64,000 nucleotides of DNA from Rhabdochlamydiaceae bacterium (GCA_019752555.1 JAIELY010000010.1:1-64000), one strand, 5' to 3'; positions 55,362 through 64,000 are shown, counted from the first letter of the stretch. The notes: generated by a model from the sequence alone, not told the origin. Made by a program: numbers and translations.

Positions 55362-55673
55362 ATGAAAAAGGAAGGTCATCCTCCGTATCAAGACGTTCTG
55401 TTCGTTGATTCTTCTACGGGGTTTAAGTTCGTATGTGGCAGCACACTGCAGCCTAAAGAAAGAGAAACATTTGAAGGGAAAGAATACCCTGTTTATCGTA
55501 TGCCGATCTCTTCTGCATCCCACCCCTTCTTCACAGGAAGCAAGCAGTTTATTGACTCTGAAGGACGCGTCGATAAGTTTGTGAAGCGTTATGCAAAAAA
55601 GCCTGAGAAGAAAGAAGAGGCTGTTGTGGAAGCTGACAAGAAGAAAGTTGTTCGTAAAAAGAAAACGACCTAA
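55362..55673 (+). CDS. rpmE2: 50S ribosomal protein L31, type B
   Basis: 103 aa: [24 protein letters not shown] at the start, then [29 protein letters not shown]. It lacks the paired CxxC zinc cysteines of type A L31 (only one Cys is present), so it is the zinc-free type B. The Lys/Glu-rich tail (residues 80-103) is longer than in most. AAGGAG precedes the ATG. prfA follows after 28 bases. Confidence 0.95.
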   Translation: MKKEGHPPYQDVLFVDSSTGFKFVCGSTLQPKERETFEGKEYPVYRMPISSASHPFFTGSKQFIDSEGRVDKFVKRYAKKPEKKEEAVVEADKKKVVRKKKTT

Positions 55674-55701
55674 AATTTCGACCATTCTGCAGGTTTAGTC
55701 T

Positions 55702-56796
55702 ATGGAGGAGCAAATTCGCAAACTTCTCAAACGATTTGAGAAGGTAGAGCAGCTTTTAGGTCAGAATGATATTCTTACTGATCAAAAGCTATACCGCGAA
55801 TTAGCTCAAGAGCATGCGTATCTTACTGATGTCAAAGATCATTGGCAAAGGGTAGAAACGCAAAAGCGCCAGCTTGAGGAAAACCTGCAGCTTCAAAAAA
55901 CAGAAAAAGATCCTGAGTTTCAAGAAGTGATCCGAGAGGAGATCCTCTTATTGGAGCGAGAGATCGCTTCCAATTCCAAAAAGTTAGAAGCTTTGCTCAT
56001 TCCGCCAGATCCCCATGACAGCCGCAGTGTGATTGTCGAGTTGCGTGCTGGCACAGGAGGGGATGAAGCTGCCATTTTTGTCGGTGATTGTGTCCGTATG
56101 TACAAACAGTATGCGGATAAAAAGGGGTGGAAGTATGAACTTCTCTCTTGCGCAGAATCAGAGATGGGTGGGTTTAAAGAATATGTGATGGTTCTCTCTG
56201 GGCCGAATGTCCATAGATATATGCAGTATGAAGCGGGAACTCACCGTGTCCAGCGCGTTCCCAAAACAGAGGCTCAAGGCCGCGTTCATACTTCTGCGAT
56301 TACTGTTGCTGTTTTGATGGAGCCTGATGAAGAAGAGAAGATTGTCTTAGACGAAAGAGAGTTGAAAATCGACACCTACCGCGCTTCAGGTGCGGGAGGC
56401 CAGCACGTCAATACGACCGATTCTGCCGTGCGGATCACTCACATCCCTACAGGGACTGTGGTTTATTGCCAAGAAGAGCGTTCTCAGCATAAAAATAAAG
56501 ATAAAGCCATGCGTTTACTCACTGCAAAAATTGCAGAGGAGAAGCGGAAAAAAGCTGACAAAGAAATGGCCTCGTTGCGCTCTTCTCAGGTGGGCTCAGG
56601 GGACCGTTCCGAGCGTATCCGGACTTACAATTTCTCGCAAAACAGAGTGACGGATCATCGGATTGACTTGACGCTTTATAAGCTTAATCTTGTTATGGAT
56701 GGAGATCTTGATGATATTACAGAAGGTCTTGTCGCCTATTTTCACCAAGAAAAGCTAGCGGCTCTCAATGAGAAGGCAAAAATGGGCGTGGAATGA
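55702..56796 (+). CDS. prfA: Peptide chain release factor 1
   Basis: A 364-aa release factor that ends translation at UAA and UAG. The [15 protein letters not shown] segment contains the GGQ motif that reaches the peptidyl-transferase centre. The codon-recognition domain, with [19 protein letters not shown] before it, is of RF1 length. Its stop overlaps the start of prmC (ATGA at 56793-56796), which encodes the enzyme that methylates the GGQ glutamine. Confidence 0.96.
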   Translation: MEEQIRKLLKRFEKVEQLLGQNDILTDQKLYRELAQEHAYLTDVKDHWQRVETQKRQLEENLQLQKTEKDPEFQEVIREEILLLEREIASNSKKLEALLIPPDPHDSRSVIVELRAGTGGDEAAIFVGDCVRMYKQYADKKGWKYELLSCAESEMGGFKEYVMVLSGPNVHRYMQYEAGTHRVQRVPKTEAQGRVHTSAITVAVLMEPDEEEKIVLDERELKIDTYRASGAGGQHVNTTDSAVRITHIPTGTVVYCQEERSQHKNKDKAMRLLTAKIAEEKRKKADKEMASLRSSQVGSGDRSERIRTYNFSQNRVTDHRIDLTLYKLNLVMDGDLDDITEGLVAYFHQEKLAALNEKAKMGVE

Positions 56797-57641
56797 AAAC
56801 GCTTGGTGATATTCTTAAGCTGTCTATCCATTATCTGAAAGAAAAAAATGATTCGCATGCGCGTGCGCATGCTGAGCATTTGATGTCTCATGTTCTCAAA
56901 ATGCCCCGTTTAGATCTCTATTTGCAATTCGATCGCCCTTTACAAGATGAAGAGCTCTCTAGCTACCGATCGCTCTTAAAGCGCAAAGCTCAAGGAGAGC
57001 CTCTGGAATATATCCTAGGGGAGATGCCTTTTTACGATTGCATCTTGAATATTACTCCATCCGTTTTGATTCCGCGGCCGGAAACAGAAATTTTGATCGA
57101 TAAGGTTTGCAGCCGGCTAAAAGACAAGAACTTAGTGGGTTTGCACGCCTGGGATCTTTGTTGCGGATCGGGGTGTTTGGGTTTAAGTTTGAAAAAGAAA
57201 TTTCCTGATCTTTTTGTTACCCTCTCTGATTTATCATTGGAAGCGTTGAGTGTGGCTCAAAAAAATTCTGAACGTAATGGTCTTGAGGTTGATTTTTTAC
57301 AAGGGGATCTTTTAGCTCCCTTCAAAGGACGCCTAGCGGATCTCGTTCTTTGTAACCCGCCGTATATTTCTCAAAAAGATTTTAATGATTTAGATCCCTC
57401 TGTGCGTTTATTTGAGCCCAAGTTGGCGCTCTTGGGAGGGGAGAGCGGTCATCTTTTTTATGAGCGTTTGGCTTGCGAGCTGCCTCTATTTCTAAACTCG
57501 GGCGCCCTTGTCTGTTTCGAGATCGGATATGGCCAAGGAGAGGTGGTTTCCTCCTTGTTTTCTGCAAGTCACTGGAGGGCAAAATCTCTGGAGAAGGATT
57601 GGGCGGGACACGACCGCTTCTTTTTCCTTGAATTCCAATGA
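56793..57641 (+). CDS. prmC: Release factor glutamine methyltransferase PrmC
   Basis: 282 aa that methylates the glutamine of the GGQ loop of RF1/RF2 with SAM. The N-terminal helical substrate domain ends near residue 75; [12 protein letters not shown] is the linker before the Rossmann fold, the SAM loop is [13 protein letters not shown], and the catalytic NPPY is in VLCNPPYIS. Overlapping with prfA couples it to its substrate. Confidence 0.95.
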   Translation: MKTLGDILKLSIHYLKEKNDSHARAHAEHLMSHVLKMPRLDLYLQFDRPLQDEELSSYRSLLKRKAQGEPLEYILGEMPFYDCILNITPSVLIPRPETEILIDKVCSRLKDKNLVGLHAWDLCCGSGCLGLSLKKKFPDLFVTLSDLSLEALSVAQKNSERNGLEVDFLQGDLLAPFKGRLADLVLCNPPYISQKDFNDLDPSVRLFEPKLALLGGESGHLFYERLACELPLFLNSGALVCFEIGYGQGEVVSSLFSASHWRAKSLEKDWAGHDRFFFLEFQ

Positions 57642-57689
57642 GTTTCTCTCTATCCTATAAAGCAACTTTAAATCCCTTGCTCTTTCGAT

Positions 57690-57717
57690 TTGAGACATGG
57701 GATAAATTTAGTATATT
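57690..57717 (+). promoter_or_regulatory. Possible sigma70-type promoter for ffh
   Basis: TTGAGA (57690-57695), a 16-base spacer and TATATT (57712-57717). The ATG at 57733 would be only about 9 bases from the start of transcription, and no clear Shine-Dalgarno is visible. Confidence 0.35.
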
Positions 57718-57732
57718 TAAAATTTTGGTTTT

Positions 57733-59082
57733 ATGTTTGGCGCGTTAACAGAGAAGTTCCAACATCTATTTTCGGGATTAGGCGGTAAGAAAGCGCTCAC
57801 TGATGAGAACGTAGCTGATGCTGTGCGTCAAGTGCGCTTGGCTCTACTGGATGCGGATGTGAATTACACTGTTGCAAGTCAATTTGTTAAGCGCATCAAA
57901 GAAAAGGCGCTTGGCGATACGGTAACCAAATCGGTAACTCCAGGGCAGCAGTTTATCAAGATTGTTCATGAGGAACTTGTTGCTTTAATGGGTTCAGATG
58001 AGGCTCCTCTTAGCCTCGTTTCCCATCCCACTGTCATTCTTCTTTGCGGATTGCAAGGATCGGGTAAGACAACTCATTGTGCAAAATTGGCAGCATATCT
58101 CCAGAAAAAGCACGTAGGCAAAAAAGTGCTGCTTGCGGCATGCGATCTTCAGCGTCCGGCTGCTGTAGAACAGCTTAAGCGTTTAGCTTTACAAATTGAT
58201 GTTCCTGTTTTTTCGATTGATGGAGAATTAAATCCTGTACGTGTTGCTGAAATGGCTTTGCAAAAAGCTAAAGTGGAAGGTTTCGACGTTTTGATTGTCG
58301 ATACCGCCGGCCGTTTGCATATCGATGAAGATTTGATGGAGCAGTTGGAAAAGATCAAGGCGCGTATCGAGCCGCAGGAAATTCTTTTTGTTGCCAGTGC
58401 TGCTACGGGCCAAGATGCTGTTAAAACTGCTGCAGAATTCGATAAACGCATTCAGATTACAGGAACCATTTTAACCATGCTCGATGGCAGTGCTAGAGCG
58501 GGCGCTGCGATTTCGATCCGCGAGGTCACGCTTAAGCCTTTGAAATTCGAGGGAATCGGTGAGAAAATTGGAGACATTCAAGTCTTTAATCCGCAGTCAA
58601 TGGCCGATCGGATTTTGGGTATGGGCGATGTGATTAATCTTGTCCGTAAAGCGGAAGAGGTAATGGATAAAGAGGAAGGGGAAGCTCTTGAAAAAAAGCT
58701 GCTTAAAGCCTCCTTTACCTATGATGATTATTTGCGGCAAATGGGCATGGTCAAAAAGATGGGCTCGTTGAAAAGTTTGCTCAAGATGCTCCCCGGGATG
58801 TCGGGTCTTGGCGAAATGGACATCGACGAGAAAGAATTTAATAAAATCGAAGCGATGATCTCTTCGATGACTCTTAAAGAGAGGCAAGAAAGAGTTGAGC
58901 TCGTGCCAAGCCGCCGCCGCCGTGTTGCGATGGGCAGTGGAACGACGATTGACGATGTGAACCGCATGGTTAAAGGATTCAAACGGCTTAAGCAGTTCTG
59001 CAAAGAGATGCCAGGCTTAAAAAATCAAATGATGAAAAAGGGGGGCAAGCTCCCCATCCCAGGTAATTTTCCCTGGAACTAA
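57733..59082 (+). CDS. ffh: Signal recognition particle protein Ffh
   Basis: A 449-aa SRP54-type GTPase. It has an N-terminal four-helix N domain, the G domain with GLQGSGKTTHCAKL (about 100-113), VDTAGRLHID and the TLDG-like TMLDGSARAGAA segment, and the methionine-rich M domain (MVKKMGSLKSLLKMLPGM onward) that binds signal peptides and 4.5S RNA. It delivers membrane proteins to the Sec translocon. It heads the ffh-rpsP-trmD-rplS run. Confidence 0.97.
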   Translation: MFGALTEKFQHLFSGLGGKKALTDENVADAVRQVRLALLDADVNYTVASQFVKRIKEKALGDTVTKSVTPGQQFIKIVHEELVALMGSDEAPLSLVSHPTVILLCGLQGSGKTTHCAKLAAYLQKKHVGKKVLLAACDLQRPAAVEQLKRLALQIDVPVFSIDGELNPVRVAEMALQKAKVEGFDVLIVDTAGRLHIDEDLMEQLEKIKARIEPQEILFVASAATGQDAVKTAAEFDKRIQITGTILTMLDGSARAGAAISIREVTLKPLKFEGIGEKIGDIQVFNPQSMADRILGMGDVINLVRKAEEVMDKEEGEALEKKLLKASFTYDDYLRQMGMVKKMGSLKSLLKMLPGMSGLGEMDIDEKEFNKIEAMISSMTLKERQERVELVPSRRRRVAMGSGTTIDDVNRMVKGFKRLKQFCKEMPGLKNQMMKKGGKLPIPGNFPWN

Positions 59083-59114
59083 ACTTAAAATGTCAACTTG
59101 AGGAGAAGTGAATT

Positions 59115-59441
59115 ATGGCAGTAAAAATTCGTTTGCGACAGCACGGGCGTGCTAATCGACAGACCTATCGCTTGGTTGTTACAGATATCCGTGTGCCTCG
59201 CGATGGAAAGTATCTGGAAATGGTAGGCTGGTACAACCCGTTTGATGCAGCGAACAACGTTCAAGTCGATGCAGATCGAATCCGTTTTTGGTTAGGACAG
59301 GGCGCTGTGTTGACACCGAATGCTGAATCTCTGCTCGTTAAAGTCGCTCCAGATGTCGTAAAAGAGATCCGCGCTCAAAAACACACAAAGCGTGTTAAAG
59401 AAGCTGCTAAGAGGAGATCTCTGAAAAAAGAGAGCGCTTAA
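59115..59441 (+). CDS. rpsP: 30S ribosomal protein S16
   Basis: 108 aa: the S16 core VKIRLRQHGRANRQTYRLVVTD and RDGKYLEMVGWYNPF, then WLGQGAVLTPNAESLL. It has a Lys/Arg-rich tail of about 20 residues (KRVKEAAKRRS), so it is longer than the 80-90 residues of most S16. A GAGGAG site precedes the ATG. It stands before trmD as in most bacteria. Confidence 0.96.
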   Translation: MAVKIRLRQHGRANRQTYRLVVTDIRVPRDGKYLEMVGWYNPFDAANNVQVDADRIRFWLGQGAVLTPNAESLLVKVAPDVVKEIRAQKHTKRVKEAAKRRSLKKESA

Positions 59442-59450
59442 AGAAAATTC

Positions 59451-60134
59451 ATGCGCTTTGACATCCTTTCCTTATTCCCCGAGTACTTTGAAGGACCTTT
59501 CGGAGCTAGTATCCTTAAGCGTGCCCAGGAAAAGGGGTTAATTGAGATTCAATTAACCGATATTCGAGCGTTTGCAGAGGGAAAGCATCGAAAAGTGGAT
59601 GATCGGCCCTTTGGGGGCGGTCCGGGAATGGTTTTAATGCCCGAGCCGATGACTCAGGCGATACGGCATGTTAAGAAAGAGAATTCTCATGTGGTTTATC
59701 TCTCGCCGCAAGGTAAGTTACTCAATGCGGCAACATGTCAACGACTAGCAGAGTGTCCTCACCTCATTTTGGTTTGCGGCCATTATGAAGGACTTGATGA
59801 GCGAGTGATTGAAGCGGAGATTGATGAAGAGATAAGCATTGGAGATTACGTTCTCACGAACGGATGTTTAGCTTCCATTGTTCTCGTTGATGCCATCTCC
59901 CGATTTGTCCCTGGCGTTCTTGGACATGAAGAGGCGGCTTATCAAGATTCTTTCCAGAATGGGATCTTTGATGGGCCATGTTACACGCGCCCAGTGGTCT
60001 TTGAGGGCAGATCGGTTCCTGAGGTGCTTAGACAGGGGAACCATGCAGAAATTGAAAAATGGCGCAAAAGAAAAGCTGTTGAAAAAACGCGGCTCGTGCG
60101 CCCAGATTTATACATAAGTGAGGAAATGCAATGA
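59451..60134 (+). CDS. trmD: tRNA (guanine-N1)-methyltransferase TrmD
   Basis: 227 aa that makes m1G37 and prevents +1 frameshifting. The trefoil-knot SAM site is intact: GGGPGMVLMPEP, LVCGHYEGLDERV, and EISIGDYVLTNG. The protein ends shortly after the helical RNA-binding part, at about the usual length. Its stop overlaps rplS by 4 bases (60131-60134). Confidence 0.96.
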   Translation: MRFDILSLFPEYFEGPFGASILKRAQEKGLIEIQLTDIRAFAEGKHRKVDDRPFGGGPGMVLMPEPMTQAIRHVKKENSHVVYLSPQGKLLNAATCQRLAECPHLILVCGHYEGLDERVIEAEIDEEISIGDYVLTNGCLASIVLVDAISRFVPGVLGHEEAAYQDSFQNGIFDGPCYTRPVVFEGRSVPEVLRQGNHAEIEKWRKRKAVEKTRLVRPDLYISEEMQ

Positions 60135-60547
60135 ACCAAAATCAAAAGATTCAAGAAATCGAAGCTGAGCAGCTTAAAAGCAATCTGCCAGTATTCCGCG
60201 TCGGTGATACAGTTAATGTTCACATGCGCATTATCGAAGGTGAAAAAGAGCGTATCCAGATGTTCCAAGGCACTGTGATCTCAAGACGTGGAGGGGGACT
60301 TTCTGAAACGATGTCTCTTTATCGCTTCTCTTACGGTGCGGGTATTGAGCGTGTGTTTATGATTCACAGCCCTAAAATCTCTAAGATTGAAGTTGTCAAG
60401 TTTGGTAAGGTCCGTAAATCTAAACTGTATTATCTCCGTGGTTCTTCCGGTAGAGCTTCTAAAGTTAAAGAGCAGATCGGCCCGGGTAAAGTTAAGGCGG
60501 CTGTTGCAGCGACAAGCGGCGGTCCTGAAGCTGAGCCAGCAACTTAA
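60131..60547 (+). CDS. rplS: 50S ribosomal protein L19
   Basis: 138 aa: FRVGDTVNVHMRIIEGEKERIQMFQG and the conserved GVGVERVFMIHSP-like GAGIERVFMIHSPKI segment, then RKSKLYYLRG. A Gly/Ala-rich tail of about 25 residues follows the core. It lies at the 30S-50S interface. Start by overlap with trmD. Confidence 0.95.
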   Translation: MNQNQKIQEIEAEQLKSNLPVFRVGDTVNVHMRIIEGEKERIQMFQGTVISRRGGGLSETMSLYRFSYGAGIERVFMIHSPKISKIEVVKFGKVRKSKLYYLRGSSGRASKVKEQIGPGKVKAAVAATSGGPEAEPAT

Positions 60548-60570
60548 GTCATTTTTAAAGAGAGTTTCGG

Positions 60571-61230
60571 ATGGCTATCTCTTCCTCACAAGATGAAATG
60601 GAGCGCCTGAAGAAACTCTGCTTGATTGAAGCTCAAGTCCGCTCTCAAGGATTTAGAGCCATTGCAGGTGTTGATGAAGCAGGACGCGGGCCTTTGGCAG
60701 GTCCTGTTGTCGCAGCAGCCTGCATCCTTCCGGATGGGCTGTTCCTCGAAGGGATCGATGACAGCAAAAAACTCTCTGCCAAAGAGCGTTTTGTTCTCTT
60801 TGAAAAAATCAAATGCCACCCTGCGGTCCATTACAGCATTGGAATTGTCGATGCTCTCATCATAGATCAAGTTAATATTTTACAGGCCACCTTCCAAGCA
60901 ATGCTCCTTGCCATTTCTGCATTACAGCTCAAGCCTGATTTTCTTCTCGTCGATGGCAATAAGCTTCCCTCCACCGAGCTTCCCGCTCAGGCGATTGTCA
61001 AAGGAGATTCGCGTTGCCAATCCATTGCCGCTGCTTCGATTCTTGCTAAAGAGACCCGAGACTCTCTCATGTTGACCTATCACGAAAAATGGCCAGAGTA
61101 CAATTTCTCAAAGCATAAAGGTTATGGAACTAAAGAACATCTTCTTGCTATTGAAAAATATGGCCCTTGCCCGATCCATCGAATGTCTTTCGAGCCTCTT
61201 AAATCCCAATTTTTCACTTCTCTTAATTAA
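60571..61230 (+). CDS. rnhB: Ribonuclease HII
   Basis: 219 aa that cleaves RNA in RNA-DNA hybrids and removes single ribonucleotides from DNA. GVDEAGRGPLAGPVVAAA carries the first two acidic residues (the DE pair), DDSKKLSAKERF and LLVDGNKLP and KGDSRCQSIAAASILAK contribute the others. Length is typical. It starts 23 bases after rplS, so it belongs to the same run. Confidence 0.95.
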   Translation: MAISSSQDEMERLKKLCLIEAQVRSQGFRAIAGVDEAGRGPLAGPVVAAACILPDGLFLEGIDDSKKLSAKERFVLFEKIKCHPAVHYSIGIVDALIIDQVNILQATFQAMLLAISALQLKPDFLLVDGNKLPSTELPAQAIVKGDSRCQSIAAASILAKETRDSLMLTYHEKWPEYNFSKHKGYGTKEHLLAIEKYGPCPIHRMSFEPLKSQFFTSLN

Positions 61231-61238
61231 AGATAAAA

Positions 61239-61266
61239 TCATTTCTTTCGGCCTGAAATGAATTCA
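61239..61266 (+). terminator. Weak terminator-like hairpin after rnhB
   Basis: TCATTTC (61239-61245) pairs with GAAATGA (61255-61261) around a 9-base loop; only a short T-poor tail follows. It would end the ribosomal-protein transcript before the kinase-like gene. Confidence 0.3.
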
Positions 61267-61279
61267 AATTGTTTTGCGC

Positions 61280-61308
61280 TTGAATTTATTTGAGTGTTTA
61301 TTTATTAT
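61280..61308 (+). promoter_or_regulatory. Sigma70-type promoter for the kinase-like gene
   Basis: TTGAAT (61280-61285), a 17-base spacer and TATTAT (61303-61308), 34 bases before the ATG at 61343. The gene therefore has its own promoter inside the housekeeping run. Confidence 0.55.
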
Positions 61309-61342
61309 TAACATAATAAAAATCATTAAATTTGAGGGGCAT

Positions 61343-62221
61343 ATGAGCGCTAGTGGATCTATTAGTAGTTCCAGGTCATCCACTTGGAACAGGGTGGATG
61401 GAAGCACGTTTGTTCGCACCAAGACAAAAGAGGCAGTGACAACCCAAAGAACCTATACGCTGGGAGAGAAGCTAGGTTTTGGACTCTATGCTGATGTCTT
61501 TAGACTCAATCCTTTAGATCCGACGCAACGCAGCAAAGCGGCTAAAATGTGTTTTCCTAAAAATCTCTTGAGCATAGATTTAGTCCCTTGCCCTTCTCTT
61601 ACGCCTGTGAAACATGTGTTATTGAAAGACGATTGTTCGATTGAAAAAGAATATACAACTCTTCAGTCTGTTCATGCCTCTTTACCTGATGAGAGCGGGC
61701 TTCCCTCTGCACCGAAAGCTCTTTTTCCCCACGATGCTGAAAAGGATTTTCCCGCATGTATGCTTTTGAAGCTGTACGACTTTAATTTTTCACGATCTTC
61801 TGAGAAAGCAAAGGCCCTTTCATTCAATGATCTTTTGGATGCTTCAGAACAACTCGCAACAGGGCTCAAAGCGCTCCATTCCAAAAATATTGCGTACGGT
61901 GATGGCGGCGGGGGAAATATTATGTATGATGTGAAAAAGAAAAAAGCGACGTTTATCGATTTTGGTTTAACCCTTTTACCAACAAGCTACTATACCCCTT
62001 CAGAGGCGGGTCGACTTGAGGATGTTAAAGCATTAGGACAAACGTTGTTATTCCTTTTTCAGTCTAAAATGAACAGGTTGCATTATTTAGAATTTCCTAA
62101 GTACTCAGAACTTAGAACGTGCTTGCAAGCGGTTTTTAAAGAAAAAACAGCTGAAAAAATGCTAGAAGGGGTTAAAAGCGCCCGTGCAGTTTATGTGAGA
62201 ACAGTAGGTGCGGAGCTCTAA
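61343..62221 (+). CDS. Protein-kinase-like protein with an altered catalytic loop
   Basis: 292 aa from the ATG at 61343, with GAGGGG upstream; an in-frame start at 61274 lacks one and would overlap the promoter. The fold elements are in order: glycine loop LGFGLYADV (44-52), Lys68 in AAKMCF, a helix-C Glu in IEKEYTTLQ, the catalytic loop YGDGGGGNIM (Asp187, Asn192) and Asp206 of DFG. The catalytic loop lacks the usual Lys two residues after the Asp and has four glycines. The N-terminus is MSASGSISSSRSS, Ser-rich with no Sec signal. It may be an active Ser/Thr or small-molecule kinase, or a secreted effector; both are inference. Confidence 0.82.
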   Translation: MSASGSISSSRSSTWNRVDGSTFVRTKTKEAVTTQRTYTLGEKLGFGLYADVFRLNPLDPTQRSKAAKMCFPKNLLSIDLVPCPSLTPVKHVLLKDDCSIEKEYTTLQSVHASLPDESGLPSAPKALFPHDAEKDFPACMLLKLYDFNFSRSSEKAKALSFNDLLDASEQLATGLKALHSKNIAYGDGGGGNIMYDVKKKKATFIDFGLTLLPTSYYTPSEAGRLEDVKALGQTLLFLFQSKMNRLHYLEFPKYSELRTCLQAVFKEKTAEKMLEGVKSARAVYVRTVGAEL

Positions 62222-62227
62222 AAAACC

Positions 62228-62257
62228 TTGACATCCAACAGGTTATTAAGGTATACA
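62228..62257 (+). promoter_or_regulatory. Sigma70-type promoter for yicC-gmk
   Basis: Consensus TTGACA (62228-62233), an 18-base spacer and TATACA (62252-62257), 38 bases before the yicC ATG. Confidence 0.7.
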
Positions 62258-62294
62258 GCTTCAGCTATCGACATGTTAAATGAGCTCCTGACAG

Positions 62295-63179
62295 ATGACT
62301 AAAAGCATGACGGCTTATGGCCGCACAAGCCACGCTACCCCTTTCGGACGTCTTGTCATCGAGGTGCAATCGGTGAACCGAAAGATGCTCGAGTTCAATG
62401 TGTATTTACCAAGAGATCTTTTGCGCTTTGAAGTGGATCTCCGCAAGTGGCTGAGTTCTTCTATCGAGCGGGGACAGGTTACAGTTCGCGTGACGCTTCA
62501 AGCAGATGAGACGGGAGGCGGACTGTGGCAGGCGCAAGCTGCCCAATTAAAGGCGTTAAAAGAAAGTTGGGATGCATTGGCTCGTGATTTAGGGTGCGAT
62601 CCTCAAAATGTCGATTTGCGTTTTCTTGTAGAACAGCTTCAAAAAACTTCAGCCTTTCAAACGGTTGAAGAAGAATCCCCAATGCGGAAGGCATTGGAAG
62701 CTGCCTTGTCAGATACTCTTTTAACTTTGAACAAGATGAAGGAGCAAGAGGGCAATGTTTTAGAGAAAGAGATATTAAAGCGCTTAGACATCATTAAAGA
62801 GGCTCTTTTAGTGATCGAGTCGCGTAAAGAGGTTCCTCTACAGCGTTATCAGCAAAAGATTAGAGAGCGTTTAGCAGAAGTTTCAGAGCTCAGCCCCGAG
62901 CTGGATGAAAAGATTGCACGGGAGCTTGCTCTTTTGGCTGAAAAAATGGATATTACAGAAGAGATCGTTCGGTTATATTCTCATATGGATCAAGTCCGTA
63001 TGCACCTGAGTTCTTCTGTAAAATCTATTGGACGCACACTAGATTTTCTAGTGCAGGAAATGAATCGGGAAATTAACACTTTAGGATCAAAGTCTGCTGA
63101 TACGGAAGTCTCTACCTTAGTCGTTAAGATGAAAGGGGAGCTAGAAAAAATTCGAGAACAAGTACAAAACATCGAATAA
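62295..63179 (+). CDS. yicC: YicC/YloC-family endoribonuclease
   Basis: A 294-aa protein. The N-terminal MTKSMTAYGR, and VIEVQSVNRKMLEFNVYLPRDLL are YicC-family hallmarks, and the C-terminal DUF1732 part has SHMDQVRMHLSSSVKSIGRTLDFLVQEMNREINTLGSK (around 228-265), the most conserved stretch of the family. E. coli YicC promotes decay of certain mRNAs or sRNAs. It is followed directly by gmk (1 base gap), a pairing common in many bacteria. Confidence 0.93.
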   Translation: MTKSMTAYGRTSHATPFGRLVIEVQSVNRKMLEFNVYLPRDLLRFEVDLRKWLSSSIERGQVTVRVTLQADETGGGLWQAQAAQLKALKESWDALARDLGCDPQNVDLRFLVEQLQKTSAFQTVEEESPMRKALEAALSDTLLTLNKMKEQEGNVLEKEILKRLDIIKEALLVIESRKEVPLQRYQQKIRERLAEVSELSPELDEKIARELALLAEKMDITEEIVRLYSHMDQVRMHLSSSVKSIGRTLDFLVQEMNREINTLGSKSADTEVSTLVVKMKGELEKIREQVQNIE

Positions 63180-63180
63180 T

Positions 63181-63780
63181 ATGGGTCAAAAGCTTTTAGG
63201 TAACATGCCCCAAGGTCTAGTGTTTGTGCTTAGCGCTCCAGCGGGCACCGGGAAGACGACATTGGTGCGGATGCTGATTCGCGATTTTGATTGCATAGCA
63301 GAGAGCGTTTCTTGTACAACGCGCCCGATACGCCCCGGTGAGATTTCTGGTGTTGATTACCATTTTTTAACTCAACCAGAATTTCAGCAAAAAATTCAGC
63401 TGGGCGATTTTTTAGAACATGCGCAAGTTTTTGATTATGAGTATGGCACTTCGCGCACGTTTGTGGAGCAACAGCAAAAAGCGGGCAAGCATGTGTTTCT
63501 CATCATCGACACGCAAGGCGCTATGCAGTTGCGAAAGAAGAATTTTCCGGCAGTTTATGTCTTTTTAAGCCCTCCTTCTCTCGACGAGCTTAAAATGCGC
63601 CTCGATAAGCGCAAGACAGAAAGTCAAGAGGTGATCGAAAAGCGCCTTTCTTGGGCGGAAAAGGAGTTGGAGATGGTACGTTATTATGATTACCATCTGA
63701 TTAATGATGAGTTAGATGATGCCTATGCGATTTTGCGGAGTATTGTGATTGCAGAAGAGCATAAGGTAAGAAATTTATAA
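63181..63780 (+). CDS. gmk: Guanylate kinase
   Basis: 199 aa that phosphorylates GMP to GDP. The P-loop is APAGTGKTT (about 20-28), SCTTRPIRPGEISGVDYHF is the GMP-binding segment, and the lid region has RKTESQEVIEKRL. Length is typical. The next gene starts 9 bases after its stop, preceded by AAGGAG. Confidence 0.96.
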   Translation: MGQKLLGNMPQGLVFVLSAPAGTGKTTLVRMLIRDFDCIAESVSCTTRPIRPGEISGVDYHFLTQPEFQQKIQLGDFLEHAQVFDYEYGTSRTFVEQQQKAGKHVFLIIDTQGAMQLRKKNFPAVYVFLSPPSLDELKMRLDKRKTESQEVIEKRLSWAEKELEMVRYYDYHLINDELDDAYAILRSIVIAEEHKVRNL

Positions 63781-63789
63781 GGAGATTTC

Positions 63790-64000
63790 ATGAAAGAGCG
63801 ATCTGGACCCCGTCATCAGTTGACCAATGAGCAACTGCGTTTGTTGTTTAAGAACAATTTTAGATTAACCAATCAAGCAATTGATTTAGGGCGCTATTAT
63901 ATCCATTCAGGCCACGAAATTTCTTTGGATAAGCTCCTCGAAGAGGTGCGTCGTAATCCTCAAGAAGATTACCTCAAGGATCTAAAAGCTTTAGACCGAG
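63790..64000 (+). CDS. Unknown protein, truncated at the window end
   Basis: The first 70 codons of a gene starting at the ATG at 63790 (AAGGAG upstream). The sequence QLTNEQLRLLFKNNFRLTNQAIDLGRYYIHSGHEISL is charged and helical. By position after gmk it could be the RNA polymerase omega subunit, rpoZ, or the small chlamydial gene found between gmk and metG; the residues visible here do not clearly match omega, so I leave it unnamed. Confidence 0.7.
   Translation, partial: MKERSGPRHQLTNEQLRLLFKNNFRLTNQAIDLGRYYIHSGHEISLDKLLEEVRRNPQEDYLKDLKALDR

Noticed and set aside
63790-64000. rpoZ (omega subunit) assignment for the last gene
   Set aside because: Position after gmk suggests it, but the visible 70 residues do not match omega clearly and the gene is cut by the window edge.

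Overview
The window reads as chromosomal DNA of a member of the Chlamydiae outside the Chlamydiaceae, an 'environmental' chlamydia; Waddlia-like is my best guess from the gene set and moderate GC, but this is inference. Supporting signs are: (i) a run lptF-lptG / tilS / ftsH / pnp / rpsO / tadA and a run rpmE-prfA-prmC-ffh-rpsP-trmD-rplS-rnhB-gmk, which match the gene order I remember from Chlamydia trachomatis; (ii) an unusually long FtsH; (iii) several proteins that look chlamydia-restricted (poly-serine, kinase-like, GNAT and Cys-rich proteins); (iv) a citrate synthase gene, which Chlamydiaceae lack but environmental relatives keep.

Layout. 1-200: 3' part of an rRNA operon (5S rRNA and terminator). 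0.4-8.5 kb: poly-serine protein, EamA transporter, malate dehydrogenase-citrate synthase pair, a MOMP-like outer membrane protein, and a coupled membrane-protein/FAD-oxidoreductase pair. 8.4-13.7 kb: a complete two-partner secretion locus on the minus strand (transporter TpsB, then the large adhesin-like TpsA). 13.8-16.6 kb: PhnP-like hydrolase, HflX and RadC. 16.6-22.4 kb: DUF4143 ATPase preceded by an inverted repeat, MarC, MtaB, a coupled unknown gene, and a helical-GNAT fusion. 22.6-32.2 kb: glycogen branching enzyme, DNA ligase, a protein with a faint kinase-like signature, a second MOMP-like porin, a small membrane protein and a GH63/MGH1-type glucosidase. 32.2-37.6 kb: MiaB, L13-S9, a membrane-anchored protein phosphatase, a hotdog thioesterase, a Cys-rich small protein and a Lys-rich helical protein. 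37.7-42.2 kb: M32 carboxypeptidase, PAP2 phosphatase and LptG/LptF in one minus-strand operon with 4-bp overlaps or short gaps. 42.2-53.6 kb: TilS, FtsH, then two tandem OppA-like solute-binding genes (the first a fusion without a signal peptide, with a large palindrome at its 5' end), then pnp and rpsO on the minus strand. 53.9-64 kb: translation and secretion genes ending in YicC, guanylate kinase and a truncated gene.

Most of the window is housekeeping: tRNA modification (MtaB, MiaB, TilS, TadA, TrmD), translation (L13, S9, S15, L31, S16, L19, RF1, PrmC, HflX), protein targeting and quality control (Ffh, FtsH), RNA decay (PNPase, YicC), and LPS export (LptF/G). The accessory material lies between these blocks. 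Its most unusual parts are the SBP fusion locus between ftsH and pnp, the kinase-like gene between rnhB and yicC-gmk, the two-partner secretion locus, and the two inverted-repeat elements at 17.8 kb and 46.4 kb. I saw no tRNA gene, CRISPR array, transposase or prophage.
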